Source: Streptomyces liliifuscus
GTDB taxonomy: Bacteria; Actinomycetota; Actinomycetes; Streptomycetales; Streptomycetaceae
DNA length: 64,000 nt
Direction: 5' to 3'
Assembly (NCBI RefSeq): GCF_016598615.1
Contig: NZ_CP066831.1
Span: 4,464,001-4,528,000, forward strand
A model generated the notes under the pieces. That model was not told where the DNA came from. It worked only from the letters and a program-made list of their open reading frames with translations, and searched no databases. Position numbers and translations under genes: made by a program. Shown piece after piece: positions 26,430-35,135 of this stretch (within the stretch, counting starts at the first letter, position 1; every line of letters begins with the position of its first letter).

Positions 26430-29216
26430 TCAGCCGGTGGCCTGGTAGGTCGCCGACGCCTGCTCGTAGAGCCGCGTCACCTCGTCCCGCTCGGCCTCGG
26501 GACCGAGCACCTGCACCACGTGGTACCGCCCGTCGACGATGATCGCGAGATTGCGTACGAAGACCTCGCGCCCCTGGGAGTCCTGCCAGGTGAACTGCCC
26601 CTCGGCCATGGTCCGTCCGCCCACCTCGATGCGCCGCATCCCGCTGGAGGTCGCCCACGTCGAGTCGCGGAACGGCTGCAACTCGCGCTCGTCCTCGCGC
26701 TGGTACGTCATCGGATCGGTGCCGTACTCACTGGTCGTGTCGCGGCCGGGCACGACCAGCAGCTCGAAGTCGCCCTGGGAGTAGACGATCTGGCCGCGGC
26801 CGTTCTTCCCCGTACGGTCCCAGCCGTTGGCGACCGCCACGCGAAAGCCCTCGGAGTCCTTGCGCAGGGTGAAGCCCTGCGCGACCTCGGGTCCGGTGGT
26901 CTGGGTGCTGGAACTGGACGACTGCGTCGGGCTGTTCTCCTTGCTCGGCGACTTCTCGTCCTGCGGATCCGTGCCCGCGTTCCCGTCCGTGCCGGTGTCC
27001 GTGTCGGCCGAGTGCCCGGGGTTCGGACTGACGACGTCCCCCGCGGAACCGGTCCGCTCACCGGCGCTGTCGGACTTGGGCATGAAGGCCACGGCATACG
27101 CGACGGCCGCCGCCATGGCCAGCAGTATCAGCAGAAGCAGCGTGCGGCCGAGCCTGCGGGGCTTGGCCTCCCTGCCCCGCTTGGACCGCTTGTGGCGGCC
27201 GTGCGGGCTGGTGTCGGGCAGCCCCGCGCGGCGCCTTCGCACGAGCTCGCCCCGGCGGCGAACGACGGGCAGCCGCTTGGGGTCCACGGGCGGCGCGGCC
27301 ACGACGTACGTCCCCGCCTCCGGCTCGGGCGCCGACCGCACCAGCGAACGCAGCCAGCCGCGCAGCTCCTCGAAGTCCAGCCGCTCGGTGGGGTCCTGGC
27401 GGAGCAACGACTCCACGACCGGCCGGAGCGGCCCGCACTCCTCGGCGAACGCGGGCGGCTCGGCGCACACCAGCTGCACCAGCTCGGCGGTGTTCTCCTC
27501 GGGGTAGGGCGCGTGCCCCTGAACGGCCCGGAAAAGCAGTGCCCCCAGCGCCCACAGGTCGGTCGCGGGCCCGATCGGCGCCGCCAACTGCCAGTTCTCG
27601 TGCACGGGCCCGGCCTGCTCGGGCGCCCAGCGCTCGGTGACAGGGCCGACGACAGCCATCCGCGCCTGCCGCGCCCGCTCGGCCGCCAGCGCGGTGGCGG
27701 GACCCCGATGAGCTGCGGGTGCGGAGTCGGCGGTCAGCCGGCTCCACTGGGTGGGGGCTTCGGTGGCGGCGGTGCTGGTGGTGTGAGCGGGGTCTGCGGC
27801 GTGGGCGGGGTCCGTGCCGTAGGCAGGATCCGTGCCGTGGGCGGGGGCAGAGGTGTAGGCCGGGTCAGAGGTGTTGGCGAAGTGGCCGGCGATGCCGTTG
27901 CCGTGCCCGGTGTGGGACACGCCGTTGCCGTTGCCGGGGAATCCGGTGCCGTCACCGTGACCCGGTACACCGCTTCCGTTGCCCCCGTTGCCCCCATTGC
28001 CGCTGCTTCCGGTGCCGGGCCCGGGCAGCGCGGGAGGCTGGCTCTGTCCGTTCCCGCCCAGCGCGGGCGCACCGTGACGCGGCGCCGCGCCGTGCCAGGA
28101 ACTGGACCGCCCCACCCCGTACGGGTCGGCGATCTGCCCCGGCGGCGAGGTGCGCTCCACTCCGAGCCCGGAGGTCTGTCCGGCCTCGGCCTCGCCCTCG
28201 GCGGGCTGGGACCGCGGCGCGGGCAACGCCGCGTTCCTGCCGCCCCGCTGTTCCTCCTGCACCCGGGCCGCGGCCCGCGCGCCCGCGCGGTAGGCCGCGA
28301 TGGCCCCGGCCCGCGCGGCCCGCACATCACCGCCGGCGTCCAGCGCCCGCTGCCCCGCGGCCGACGCCTGTGCCCGAGCGACGGGCGACAGCCCTCCGCC
28401 GCCCCCGGGCACAGCCTCGACGGCGGCACGACCGCCACCGGAACCGCCCTGCTGGGACTGCCCGAGCTGCCCTTGCCGACCGAGCTGGCCATGAGGCCCG
28501 GACGAGCCCGTGGGACCAGCCGAACCGGCGGAACCGGTCGGCCCTGTCCGCCCTGGCGGACCGCCCGCCGTTCCGGAGCCGCCCGCCTCGCCCTCACCGT
28601 CGGCGGCCGGCACCGGGTCGTACCCGCACAGCGCCTCCTCCGCGGCCCCGGCGGCAAGCCCGGTGAGCATCACGCGCCCGTCGTCGCAGACGAGCACCGT
28701 GCGCGCGGTGATGTTCCGGTGCACCCATCCATGGCCGTGCAGCACCCGCAGGGCGGTCAGCACATCGGAGGCCACCTCGGCGGCCCGGTACGGACTCAGC
28801 GGCCGCTCGGCGAGCAGCGCCGCCAGTGGCCGCGCGGCCACCATCTCACTCACTATCCACAACGACCCGCCCTCGGCGAACACGTCGAAGACCTGGTCGA
28901 GCCGCGGATGGTCGGGGATCTGGGCCGCGGCCTGCGCGGCCTCGATCGCACGCCGCACCGCCGGTTCGGTGGGCCGCCGTGTGGTCCGCGCGGACGGCCG
29001 CCGCACTCCGGCGTCCCGGGCCACGAACCCGTCGGGCAGCCCGTCCGCGTCGAGCACCTCCGCCTCGACGATCTCGGGCAACGGCACCTGCCGGACCAGG
29101 ACTTCCTGCCCGCTGTACGTGTCGAAGGCGCGGGTCTCGGCCAGTTCGTACTCGTCCGACGGCGGCAGCGGCAGACGGTAACGGTCGGCGAGTACCCGTC
29201 CCGCATAGTCGTCCAC
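26430..29216 (-). CDS. Membrane-bound Ser/Thr pseudokinase
   Basis: 928 residues from the GTG at 29216, preceded five bases upstream by GGGGGAGG. The kinase-like fold is recognisable (LWIVSEMVAARPLAALLAER, then HGWVHRNITARTVLV), but catalytic residues are lost. The glycine loop is absent, the VAIK lysine is replaced (VLVRQVPLPE), HRD is HRN and DFG reads LTGLAAG. A ~250-residue Gly/Pro/Ala/Asn insertion splits the fold before a second conserved block (GPATDLWALGALLFRAVQGH). A transmembrane helix (TLLLLILLAMAAAVAYAVAF) and an outer ~150-residue domain (GFRVAVANGWDRTG) follow. It probably acts as a scaffold or allosteric partner of the adjacent kinases. Confidence 0.88.
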   Translation of the reverse strand: MDDYAGRVLADRYRLPLPPSDEYELAETRAFDTYSGQEVLVRQVPLPEIVEAEVLDADGLPDGFVARDAGVRRPSARTTRRPTEPAVRRAIEAAQAAAQIPDHPRLDQVFDVFAEGGSLWIVSEMVAARPLAALLAERPLSPYRAAEVASDVLTALRVLHGHGWVHRNITARTVLVCDDGRVMLTGLAAGAAEEALCGYDPVPAADGEGEAGGSGTAGGPPGRTGPTGSAGSAGPTGSSGPHGQLGRQGQLGQSQQGGSGGGRAAVEAVPGGGGGLSPVARAQASAAGQRALDAGGDVRAARAGAIAAYRAGARAAARVQEEQRGGRNAALPAPRSQPAEGEAEAGQTSGLGVERTSPPGQIADPYGVGRSSSWHGAAPRHGAPALGGNGQSQPPALPGPGTGSSGNGGNGGNGSGVPGHGDGTGFPGNGNGVSHTGHGNGIAGHFANTSDPAYTSAPAHGTDPAYGTDPAHAADPAHTTSTAATEAPTQWSRLTADSAPAAHRGPATALAAERARQARMAVVGPVTERWAPEQAGPVHENWQLAAPIGPATDLWALGALLFRAVQGHAPYPEENTAELVQLVCAEPPAFAEECGPLRPVVESLLRQDPTERLDFEELRGWLRSLVRSAPEPEAGTYVVAAPPVDPKRLPVVRRRGELVRRRRAGLPDTSPHGRHKRSKRGREAKPRRLGRTLLLLILLAMAAAVAYAVAFMPKSDSAGERTGSAGDVVSPNPGHSADTDTGTDGNAGTDPQDEKSPSKENSPTQSSSSSTQTTGPEVAQGFTLRKDSEGFRVAVANGWDRTGKNGRGQIVYSQGDFELLVVPGRDTTSEYGTDPMTYQREDERELQPFRDSTWATSSGMRRIEVGGRTMAEGQFTWQDSQGREVFVRNLAIIVDGRYHVVQVLGPEAERDEVTRLYEQASATYQATG

Positions 29217-29370
29217 GATGCCTCCCCCGGCCGCCCGGTTGGTCAATTCCGTTCGCCATGCGTCCCGTTGTGGCTGCAGATGTGGCTGCGTACGGTCCGC
29301 AACCACTCACGATACGTGCCGTAGGCAACCCACAGTGAGGAGATACGAGATCTCAGGAATCTCGTGCCCC

Positions 29371-31590
29371 TCAGGACTTCGGTTCGAACGACTTCGTCAG
29401 CGTCCGCCACGTATTTTTACGAAGCTCGGTGTCCCACTTCGAGCCCTTCGCGGTGTACATGAGCCCATATCCGAGGCTGTCGTTGACGACGAACCCTCGG
29501 TCTATCGACCGGTACTGCGTACCGCCGTCCACGTAGGTGAACTCCCAATCGGCCGTGTTCCAGCCGCGGTAGTCCACCTTTTCTATTCGGATGCGCTTGT
29601 ACTGCGACCGCTGCATGAACTGCTCTTGGTTCTTCCAGTCCGCCACCGGGTCGCTCTTGGGCGTCGTGGTCCACCCGACCAGCAGCTTCTGCCCGTCAGG
29701 ACCGGCGAACCGGGACCCGGCCGCACTCGTGGACTCGTACTTCCACCCCTTGGGCAACCCGATCGAGAACCCCTGCCCGCTCTTGTACGTCTCCTCGGCG
29801 CCGTCTCCCGAACCACTGCCGGAGTCGTCGTTCGAACCGCCGGTCCCGCTCGTAGCGCTCGCGGTCGGCGAACTGCCGGTGTTCGCGCCCCCGCCGGCGG
29901 AGTCGGTCTTCTCTCCGCTGTCCTTTTCGGTACCGCTGTTCTCGTCCTGCTTGGTGTCGCTGCCCGCGCTCGCCCCGCTGGACGCCGACTTGTCGTCGCC
30001 GCCCTTGTTCTCCTTGGCCCCGGAGTCGTCGCCACTGAGCGTGACGGCGAGGATCGTGCCCAGCACGGCCAGCACGACGACCACGGCGGCGATCACCAAC
30101 GCCCGCCGGGGCACCACATCGGTGAGCGAGGCCCTGGGCGCGACGGTCCGCGGATGCGTCTCCCCGGCACCACCCGAACCCCCGCCCACCGAACTGAAGT
30201 TCACCTCGGAGGCAGCAGAAGCCCGCCCCTTGGCCGAACCAGCCGCACCCGCGGAAGCAGAGCGAGAAACAGCCTCGGAGTCCGAGCCAGAAGCAGCGGC
30301 AGCCGCCGCGGGGGAAGAGGAGGGCGAAGCGGGGGCGGAGGCAGAGGGAGAAACCGCAGGAGCGGTCGGGGTAGAGGGCGAGGCCTTGGCGGTCTTGGCA
30401 GCCTTGCCGTCCGACCCGTCCGGCGTCGTCGCCGGCGCCTCGGCGTCCGCGGGCTTCCCGGCACCGGCCTTCTCGGTTCCGGCCTCCTCCGCACCGGACT
30501 TGCCGGTTCCGACGACCGCGGCAGCACCCGCCGCCACAGCGGCAGCGGCCGCCCCCTTGCCCTTCCGCACGGAACGCAGCGCCCCGCGGAGCCGCTCCAC
30601 CGGCTCCTCGCCCTTCTTGTTCCCGCCCGTGGCCCTGCCGCCCGAGCTCTTCTTCTTGGCGGGGGCGTCCACCGGAAGCTCGGGCAACGGCACGACCTTC
30701 GTCGCGTCCACCGGCTCCGGCTCGTCCTCCTTGGGCTCGGGCGCGTGGATCACCTCGGTGAGCATCGCCCGGGCCCCGGCGTCGTCGAGCCGCTGCTCGG
30801 GGTCCTTGACGAGCAGCCCGTAGATGACCTTCTCCAGCGGCCCGGCGTTCTTCGGCTGCTCCAACGGCTCCGTCATCACCGCGGTGAGCGTCGCGATGGC
30901 GGACCCCTTGTCGTACGGCGGTACGCCTTCCACCGACGCGTACAGCAACCCGCCGAGCGACCACAGGTCGGCCGCGGGGCCGGGCTTGTGCCCCCGGGCG
31001 CGCTCGGGCGAGATGTACGAGGGCGCGCCGACGAGCATGCCGGTCGAGGTGATGGACGGGTCGCCCTCCACCTGCGCGATACCGAAGTCGGTGAGCACGA
31101 CCCGGCCGTCCTCGGCGATGAGCACGTTCGACGGCTTCACGTCCCGGTGCAGGATGCCCTCGCGGTGCGCCGAACGCAGCACGTCGAGGATGGCCAGCCC
31201 CACCTCGGCCGCGCGCTTCGGCGTGAGCAGCCCGTCCTCTCGGATGACCTCGGCGAGCGACTTGCCCTCGACGAGTTCCATCACGATCCACGGCCGGTTG
31301 TCCTCGTCGACCACGTCGAAGACCGTCACCGCGCCGTTGTTCCGGATCCGCGCGATGGCCTTGGCCTCACGGAAGGTCCGTGTGATCAGCCGCCGCTTCT
31401 CGTCCTCGTCGATCCGCGCCGGCAACCGCAGTTCCTTGACCGCGACCGTCCGGCCCAGCGTCTCGTCCTTGGCCCGCCACACGGTGCCCATGCCGCCGCG
31501 GCCGAGGACTCCTCCCAGCCGGTATCGCCCGGCGAGAAGACGATCGCTCTCGTCCTGCCGGGATGCTCCCGCGCGCTCCGCCTCCGACAT
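29371..31590 (-). CDS. Receptor-type Ser/Thr protein kinase F
   Basis: 740 residues from the ATG at 31590, which has GAGGGGA upstream; further in-frame starts lie at 31602 and 31704. The catalytic domain is intact: GRGGMG at 30-35, Lys52, Asp150 in HRDVKPSN, Asp168 in DFG. A ~270-residue Ala/Ser/Lys/Glu-rich linker leads to the transmembrane helix (ALVIAAVVVVLAVLGTILAV). The outer domain (~150 residues) begins GFSIGLPKGWKYEST and shares its strand pattern with the D kinase. It is the promoter-proximal gene of the five-gene array. Confidence 0.92.
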   Translation of the reverse strand: MSEAERAGASRQDESDRLLAGRYRLGGVLGRGGMGTVWRAKDETLGRTVAVKELRLPARIDEDEKRRLITRTFREAKAIARIRNNGAVTVFDVVDEDNRPWIVMELVEGKSLAEVIREDGLLTPKRAAEVGLAILDVLRSAHREGILHRDVKPSNVLIAEDGRVVLTDFGIAQVEGDPSITSTGMLVGAPSYISPERARGHKPGPAADLWSLGGLLYASVEGVPPYDKGSAIATLTAVMTEPLEQPKNAGPLEKVIYGLLVKDPEQRLDDAGARAMLTEVIHAPEPKEDEPEPVDATKVVPLPELPVDAPAKKKSSGGRATGGNKKGEEPVERLRGALRSVRKGKGAAAAAVAAGAAAVVGTGKSGAEEAGTEKAGAGKPADAEAPATTPDGSDGKAAKTAKASPSTPTAPAVSPSASAPASPSSSPAAAAAASGSDSEAVSRSASAGAAGSAKGRASAASEVNFSSVGGGSGGAGETHPRTVAPRASLTDVVPRRALVIAAVVVVLAVLGTILAVTLSGDDSGAKENKGGDDKSASSGASAGSDTKQDENSGTEKDSGEKTDSAGGGANTGSSPTASATSGTGGSNDDSGSGSGDGAEETYKSGQGFSIGLPKGWKYESTSAAGSRFAGPDGQKLLVGWTTTPKSDPVADWKNQEQFMQRSQYKRIRIEKVDYRGWNTADWEFTYVDGGTQYRSIDRGFVVNDSLGYGLMYTAKGSKWDTELRKNTWRTLTKSFEPKS

Positions 31591-31767
31591 GCGTCCCCTC
31601 ATGCAACCCGCCCTGACAGAGCCTCCATTGTCACCCACCCGACCACCGTCCGACGCCCCGGGTGCCCCCTCGCGGAGGCATTCCTTCCCCGCGCCGCCCC
31701 TCACCTGCCCCGCCTGTCACCCGGCCGAGCCCGTCCCTCATGATGAGCGGCGACAAGGAAGGACCTC

Positions 31768-32925
31768 ATGCCACCTCTGAGGACGCTACTGACCCTTCCT
31801 GTGTGCCTGACCCTCCTCGCCCTGACCTCGGCCGCCTCGACAACTCCCGCGCCCCCGGCCGTGGACACCGCCCTCACCCGGCTCGTCACCCAGGGCAAGG
31901 TCCCGGCCGCCGCCCTGCTGGCCGCCGAGGGATCCGCCTCCCGCTTCGCCCACGCGGAAGCCCCCACAACCACCGACCCGGCCGCCGCCGGCAGCTCTGC
32001 CGACGCGATCCGCCACACCGACGCGACCCTCCCTGCCGACGCGATCCGCCACACCGACGCGACCCTCCCTGCCGACGCCATCCGCCGCACCGACCACTTC
32101 CGCGCCGGCAGCATCACCAAGTCGTTCGTCGCGACGGTCGTCCTTCAGCTGGCCGCCGAGCACCGCCTGTCCCTGTCCGACTCGGTCGAGGATCATCTGC
32201 CGGGCCTGGTGCACGGCTCGGGCAACGACGGTCGCGCCCTGACCCTGCGCACCCTGCTCACCCACACCAGCGGCCTCGCCGACTTCACCGCCGACACCGC
32301 GGGCACCGTCTCCCTCACGCCTCTCCAGGCCGTCCGTATCGCAATCGCCCACCCCCCGGCCGAACGCGGCCGCTTCGAGTACTCCAACACCAACTACGTG
32401 CTGCTCGGCATGGTCGTCGAGCAGGTCACCGGCCGCTCGTACGCCGCCGAGGCCGAGCGCCGCATCATCACTCCCCTCCATCTGACAGGCACCTCGTTCC
32501 CGGGCGCCCGTCACTCCCTGCCGGACCCGCACGGTCGCTCGTACACCGCCGACGGATCCGATGTCACCGATCTGGACCCGCGCGTGGCCGGCGCGGCGGG
32601 CGAGCTGGTCACCACGCTCGCCGACCTGAACCGCTTCTACGCGGCCCTGCTCCGCGGCAACCTGCTGCCGCCCCGCCAACTGCGCGAGATGCTCGACACC
32701 GGCACCGCACACGGCTTGTACGGCATGGGCCTCTATTCCGAGAAACTTCCGTGCGGCACCACGGTGTGGGGGCACAACGGCCGCATCACCGGCAGCTACG
32801 TCCGGACCGCAGCCACACTCGACGCCCGTCGTGTCCTCACCTTCCGCGTGAACACGGATGCGATCGCAGACCCCGACCTCGAACCGGCGCTGCTCGCCGC
32901 CGAGTTCTGCCCCCGCACCCCGTAG
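31768..32925 (+). CDS. Secreted serine hydrolase (DD-peptidase/beta-lactamase class C-like)
   Basis: 385 residues. A signal peptide (cleavage near TSA-AST) precedes a penicillin-binding fold with SxxK as SITK at 115-118, the YxN motif in EYSNTNY and the final HxG triad as WGHNG. This is the R61 DD-carboxypeptidase/esterase layout, so it may trim peptidoglycan side chains or act as an esterase outside the cell. A 12-residue tandem repeat (ADAIRHTDATLP, twice, plus a partial third) lies just before the SxxK helix and is not part of the fold in relatives. Confidence 0.87.
   Translation: MPPLRTLLTLPVCLTLLALTSAASTTPAPPAVDTALTRLVTQGKVPAAALLAAEGSASRFAHAEAPTTTDPAAAGSSADAIRHTDATLPADAIRHTDATLPADAIRRTDHFRAGSITKSFVATVVLQLAAEHRLSLSDSVEDHLPGLVHGSGNDGRALTLRTLLTHTSGLADFTADTAGTVSLTPLQAVRIAIAHPPAERGRFEYSNTNYVLLGMVVEQVTGRSYAAEAERRIITPLHLTGTSFPGARHSLPDPHGRSYTADGSDVTDLDPRVAGAAGELVTTLADLNRFYAALLRGNLLPPRQLREMLDTGTAHGLYGMGLYSEKLPCGTTVWGHNGRITGSYVRTAATLDARRVLTFRVNTDAIADPDLEPALLAAEFCPRTP
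31999..32094 (+). repeat. 36-bp in-frame tandem repeat within the serine hydrolase gene
   Basis: Two identical 36-bp units (31999-32034, 32035-32070) and a 24-bp diverging third copy encode ADAIRHTDATLP units. The near-perfect nucleotide identity implies recent slippage duplication. Confidence 0.9.
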
Positions 32926-33155
32926 AACGACCGGGTTCCGAGCAAAGATCCCAGCTCAGGACACTCGTTCGGGTGACACCCGGAAACCATCCGCTCGGAC
33001 TCCCGGGCCGCCACCACAGCCCGGCAGCCACCACGGCCACGCCACCATCACGGCCAAGCAGCGACCACGGCTGGCTGCCGCCACCGCCGCCAAGCCCCTC
33101 AGCGCACGCACACGTGAACGCGCGCCTTCCACCACCGCGCCTTCCACCACCGTGC

Positions 33156-34862
33156 CTACAACGGCACGATGTCCGGCGCCCCCAGCCGAGCCGCGTCGGC
33201 CGTCAGATCGTCCGGCTGCCGCTGCGACTCCCGCTCCGCCTCGACCCGCTTCTCGTAGTGCTCGACCTCGCGCTCGATCTGGTCCTTGTCCCAGCCCAGC
33301 ACCGGCGCCATGAGCTCCGCGGCCTCCCGCGCACTGCGCGTGCCCCGGTCGAAGGTCTCGATCGAGATGCGGGTCCGCCGTGTCAGCACGTCGTCGAGGT
33401 GTCGTGCCCCCTCGTGCGAGGCGGCGTAGACGATCTCGGCGCGCAGATAGTCCTCGGCGGCGGGCAGCGGCTCGCCCAGCGAGGCGTCCGCGGCGATGAG
33501 GTCGAGCAGCTCCTCCGCGAGTGCCCCGTACCGGTTCAACAGGTGTTCCACGCGCACCACATGGAGTCCGGTCCTCGCGGCGATGCGCGCTCGCGCGTTC
33601 CACAGCGCCCGGTACCCCTCGGCGCCGATCAGCGGGATGTCCTCGGTGACGCACTCCGCGACGCGCTGGTCGAGCCCGTGCACAGCCTCGTCCACCGCGT
33701 CCTTGGCCATCACCCGGTACGTCGTGTACTTGCCGCCCGCCACGACCACGAGCCCCGGCACCGGATGCGCCACGGTGTGCTCGCGCGACAGCTTGCTCGT
33801 GGCGTCCGACTCGCCGGCGAGCAGTGGCCTCAGCCCCGCGTACACCCCCTCCACGTCATCACGTGTCAGTGGCACCGCGAGCACCGAGTTCACATGCTCC
33901 AGCAGGTAGTCGATGTCCGCGCTGGACGCCGCCGGGTGGGCCTTGTCGAGGTCCCAGCCGGTGTCCGTCGTCCCGATGATCCAGTGCCGGCCCCAGGGGA
34001 TCACGAACAGCACGGACTTCTCCGTACGCAGGATCAGCCCGGTCGTCGAGGTGATCCGGTCCTTCGGTACGACCAGATGGATGCCCTTGGACGCCCGGAC
34101 GTGGAACTGGCCCCGCTCGCCCACCATCGCCTGTGTGTCGTCCGTCCACACCCCGGTGGCGTTGACGACCTGCTTGGCGCGGATCTCGTACTCCCCGCCC
34201 CCTTCGACGTCCTGCACCTTGGCGCCGACGACGCGTTCGCCCTCGCGCAGGAAGCCGGTCACGCGCGCGCGGTTGGCGACCTTCGCTCCGTACGCCGCGG
34301 CCGTGCGCACCAGGGTCGCCACATAACGGGCGTCGTCCATCTGCGCGTCGTAGTACTGCAGCGCCCCGACCAGGGCGTCCTTCTTCAGGGCGGGGGCTAC
34401 ACGCAGCGCGTGACGGCGTGACAGGTGACGGTGCATCGGCAGTCCGCGGCCGTGGCCGCGCGCCATCGACATCGCGTCGTAGAGCGCGACGCCCGAACCG
34501 GCGTACAGCCTCTCCCAGCCCTTGTGCTGCAAGGGATACAGGAACGGGACGGGCTTCACGAGGTGCGGCGCGAGCCGCTCCAGCAACAGGCCGCGCTCCT
34601 TCAGCGCCTCCCGGACGAGTGGGAAGTCGAGCATCTCCAGATAGCGCAGACCTCCGTGGATCAGCTTGCTCGACCGGCTCGACGTGCCCGACGCCCAGTC
34701 ACGCGCCTCGACCAGGCCGGTGGACAGACCGCGGGTCACGGCGTCCAGTGCCGTGCCCGCACCGACCACGCCTGCTCCCACGACCAGCACATCCAGCTCG
34801 TGCTCGGCCATTCCCGCGAGTGACTCGGCGCGCTCCGCCGGTCCCAGTGTCGCTGTCCGCAC
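33156..34862 (-). CDS. glpD: Aerobic glycerol-3-phosphate dehydrogenase
   Basis: 568 residues; GTG start at 34862 with GGGAGG six bases upstream. It is a membrane-associated FAD enzyme oxidising sn-glycerol 3-phosphate to dihydroxyacetone phosphate and feeding electrons to quinone. It shows the FAD motif VVGAGVVGAGTALDA near 27-41, the family signature GGLRYLEM (about 70-77), and the C-terminal DAO_C region with EIVYAASHEGARHLDDVLTR, whose fold is typical of GlpD. No glycerol kinase or facilitator genes lie next to it here. Confidence 0.95.
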   Translation of the reverse strand: MRTATLGPAERAESLAGMAEHELDVLVVGAGVVGAGTALDAVTRGLSTGLVEARDWASGTSSRSSKLIHGGLRYLEMLDFPLVREALKERGLLLERLAPHLVKPVPFLYPLQHKGWERLYAGSGVALYDAMSMARGHGRGLPMHRHLSRRHALRVAPALKKDALVGALQYYDAQMDDARYVATLVRTAAAYGAKVANRARVTGFLREGERVVGAKVQDVEGGGEYEIRAKQVVNATGVWTDDTQAMVGERGQFHVRASKGIHLVVPKDRITSTTGLILRTEKSVLFVIPWGRHWIIGTTDTGWDLDKAHPAASSADIDYLLEHVNSVLAVPLTRDDVEGVYAGLRPLLAGESDATSKLSREHTVAHPVPGLVVVAGGKYTTYRVMAKDAVDEAVHGLDQRVAECVTEDIPLIGAEGYRALWNARARIAARTGLHVVRVEHLLNRYGALAEELLDLIAADASLGEPLPAAEDYLRAEIVYAASHEGARHLDDVLTRRTRISIETFDRGTRSAREAAELMAPVLGWDKDQIEREVEHYEKRVEAERESQRQPDDLTADAARLGAPDIVPL

Positions 34863-35135
34863 AGTTGCCTCCCGCTGTTCTGTCGCGCCGGGCTCACCCG
34901 TCCGGCGAGGCCCGGCTCACATCCCCCATGCCCAAATTCTCAACCCGTTGCCCGCCTTCGGCCACCACCAGCCGTCCGCCTGTGGATATCTCTCGATGAC
35001 TTCCGGAGAAACACAGCCGAACAATCCCGCAAATCGGTCATATTTACTCCTAGTCTGACATTGCGCTCGCCCGTTCTGTCCACAGGGCTTGCGCCCTTGT
35101 CCCCCTTCGGTTACTGGGAAGGACGGCCCACCGCC

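Noticed and set aside
26520..29324. 934-codon open frame antisense to the pseudokinase gene
   Set aside because: Same GC3 shadow effect; the minus-strand protein has kinase-fold, transmembrane and linker features.
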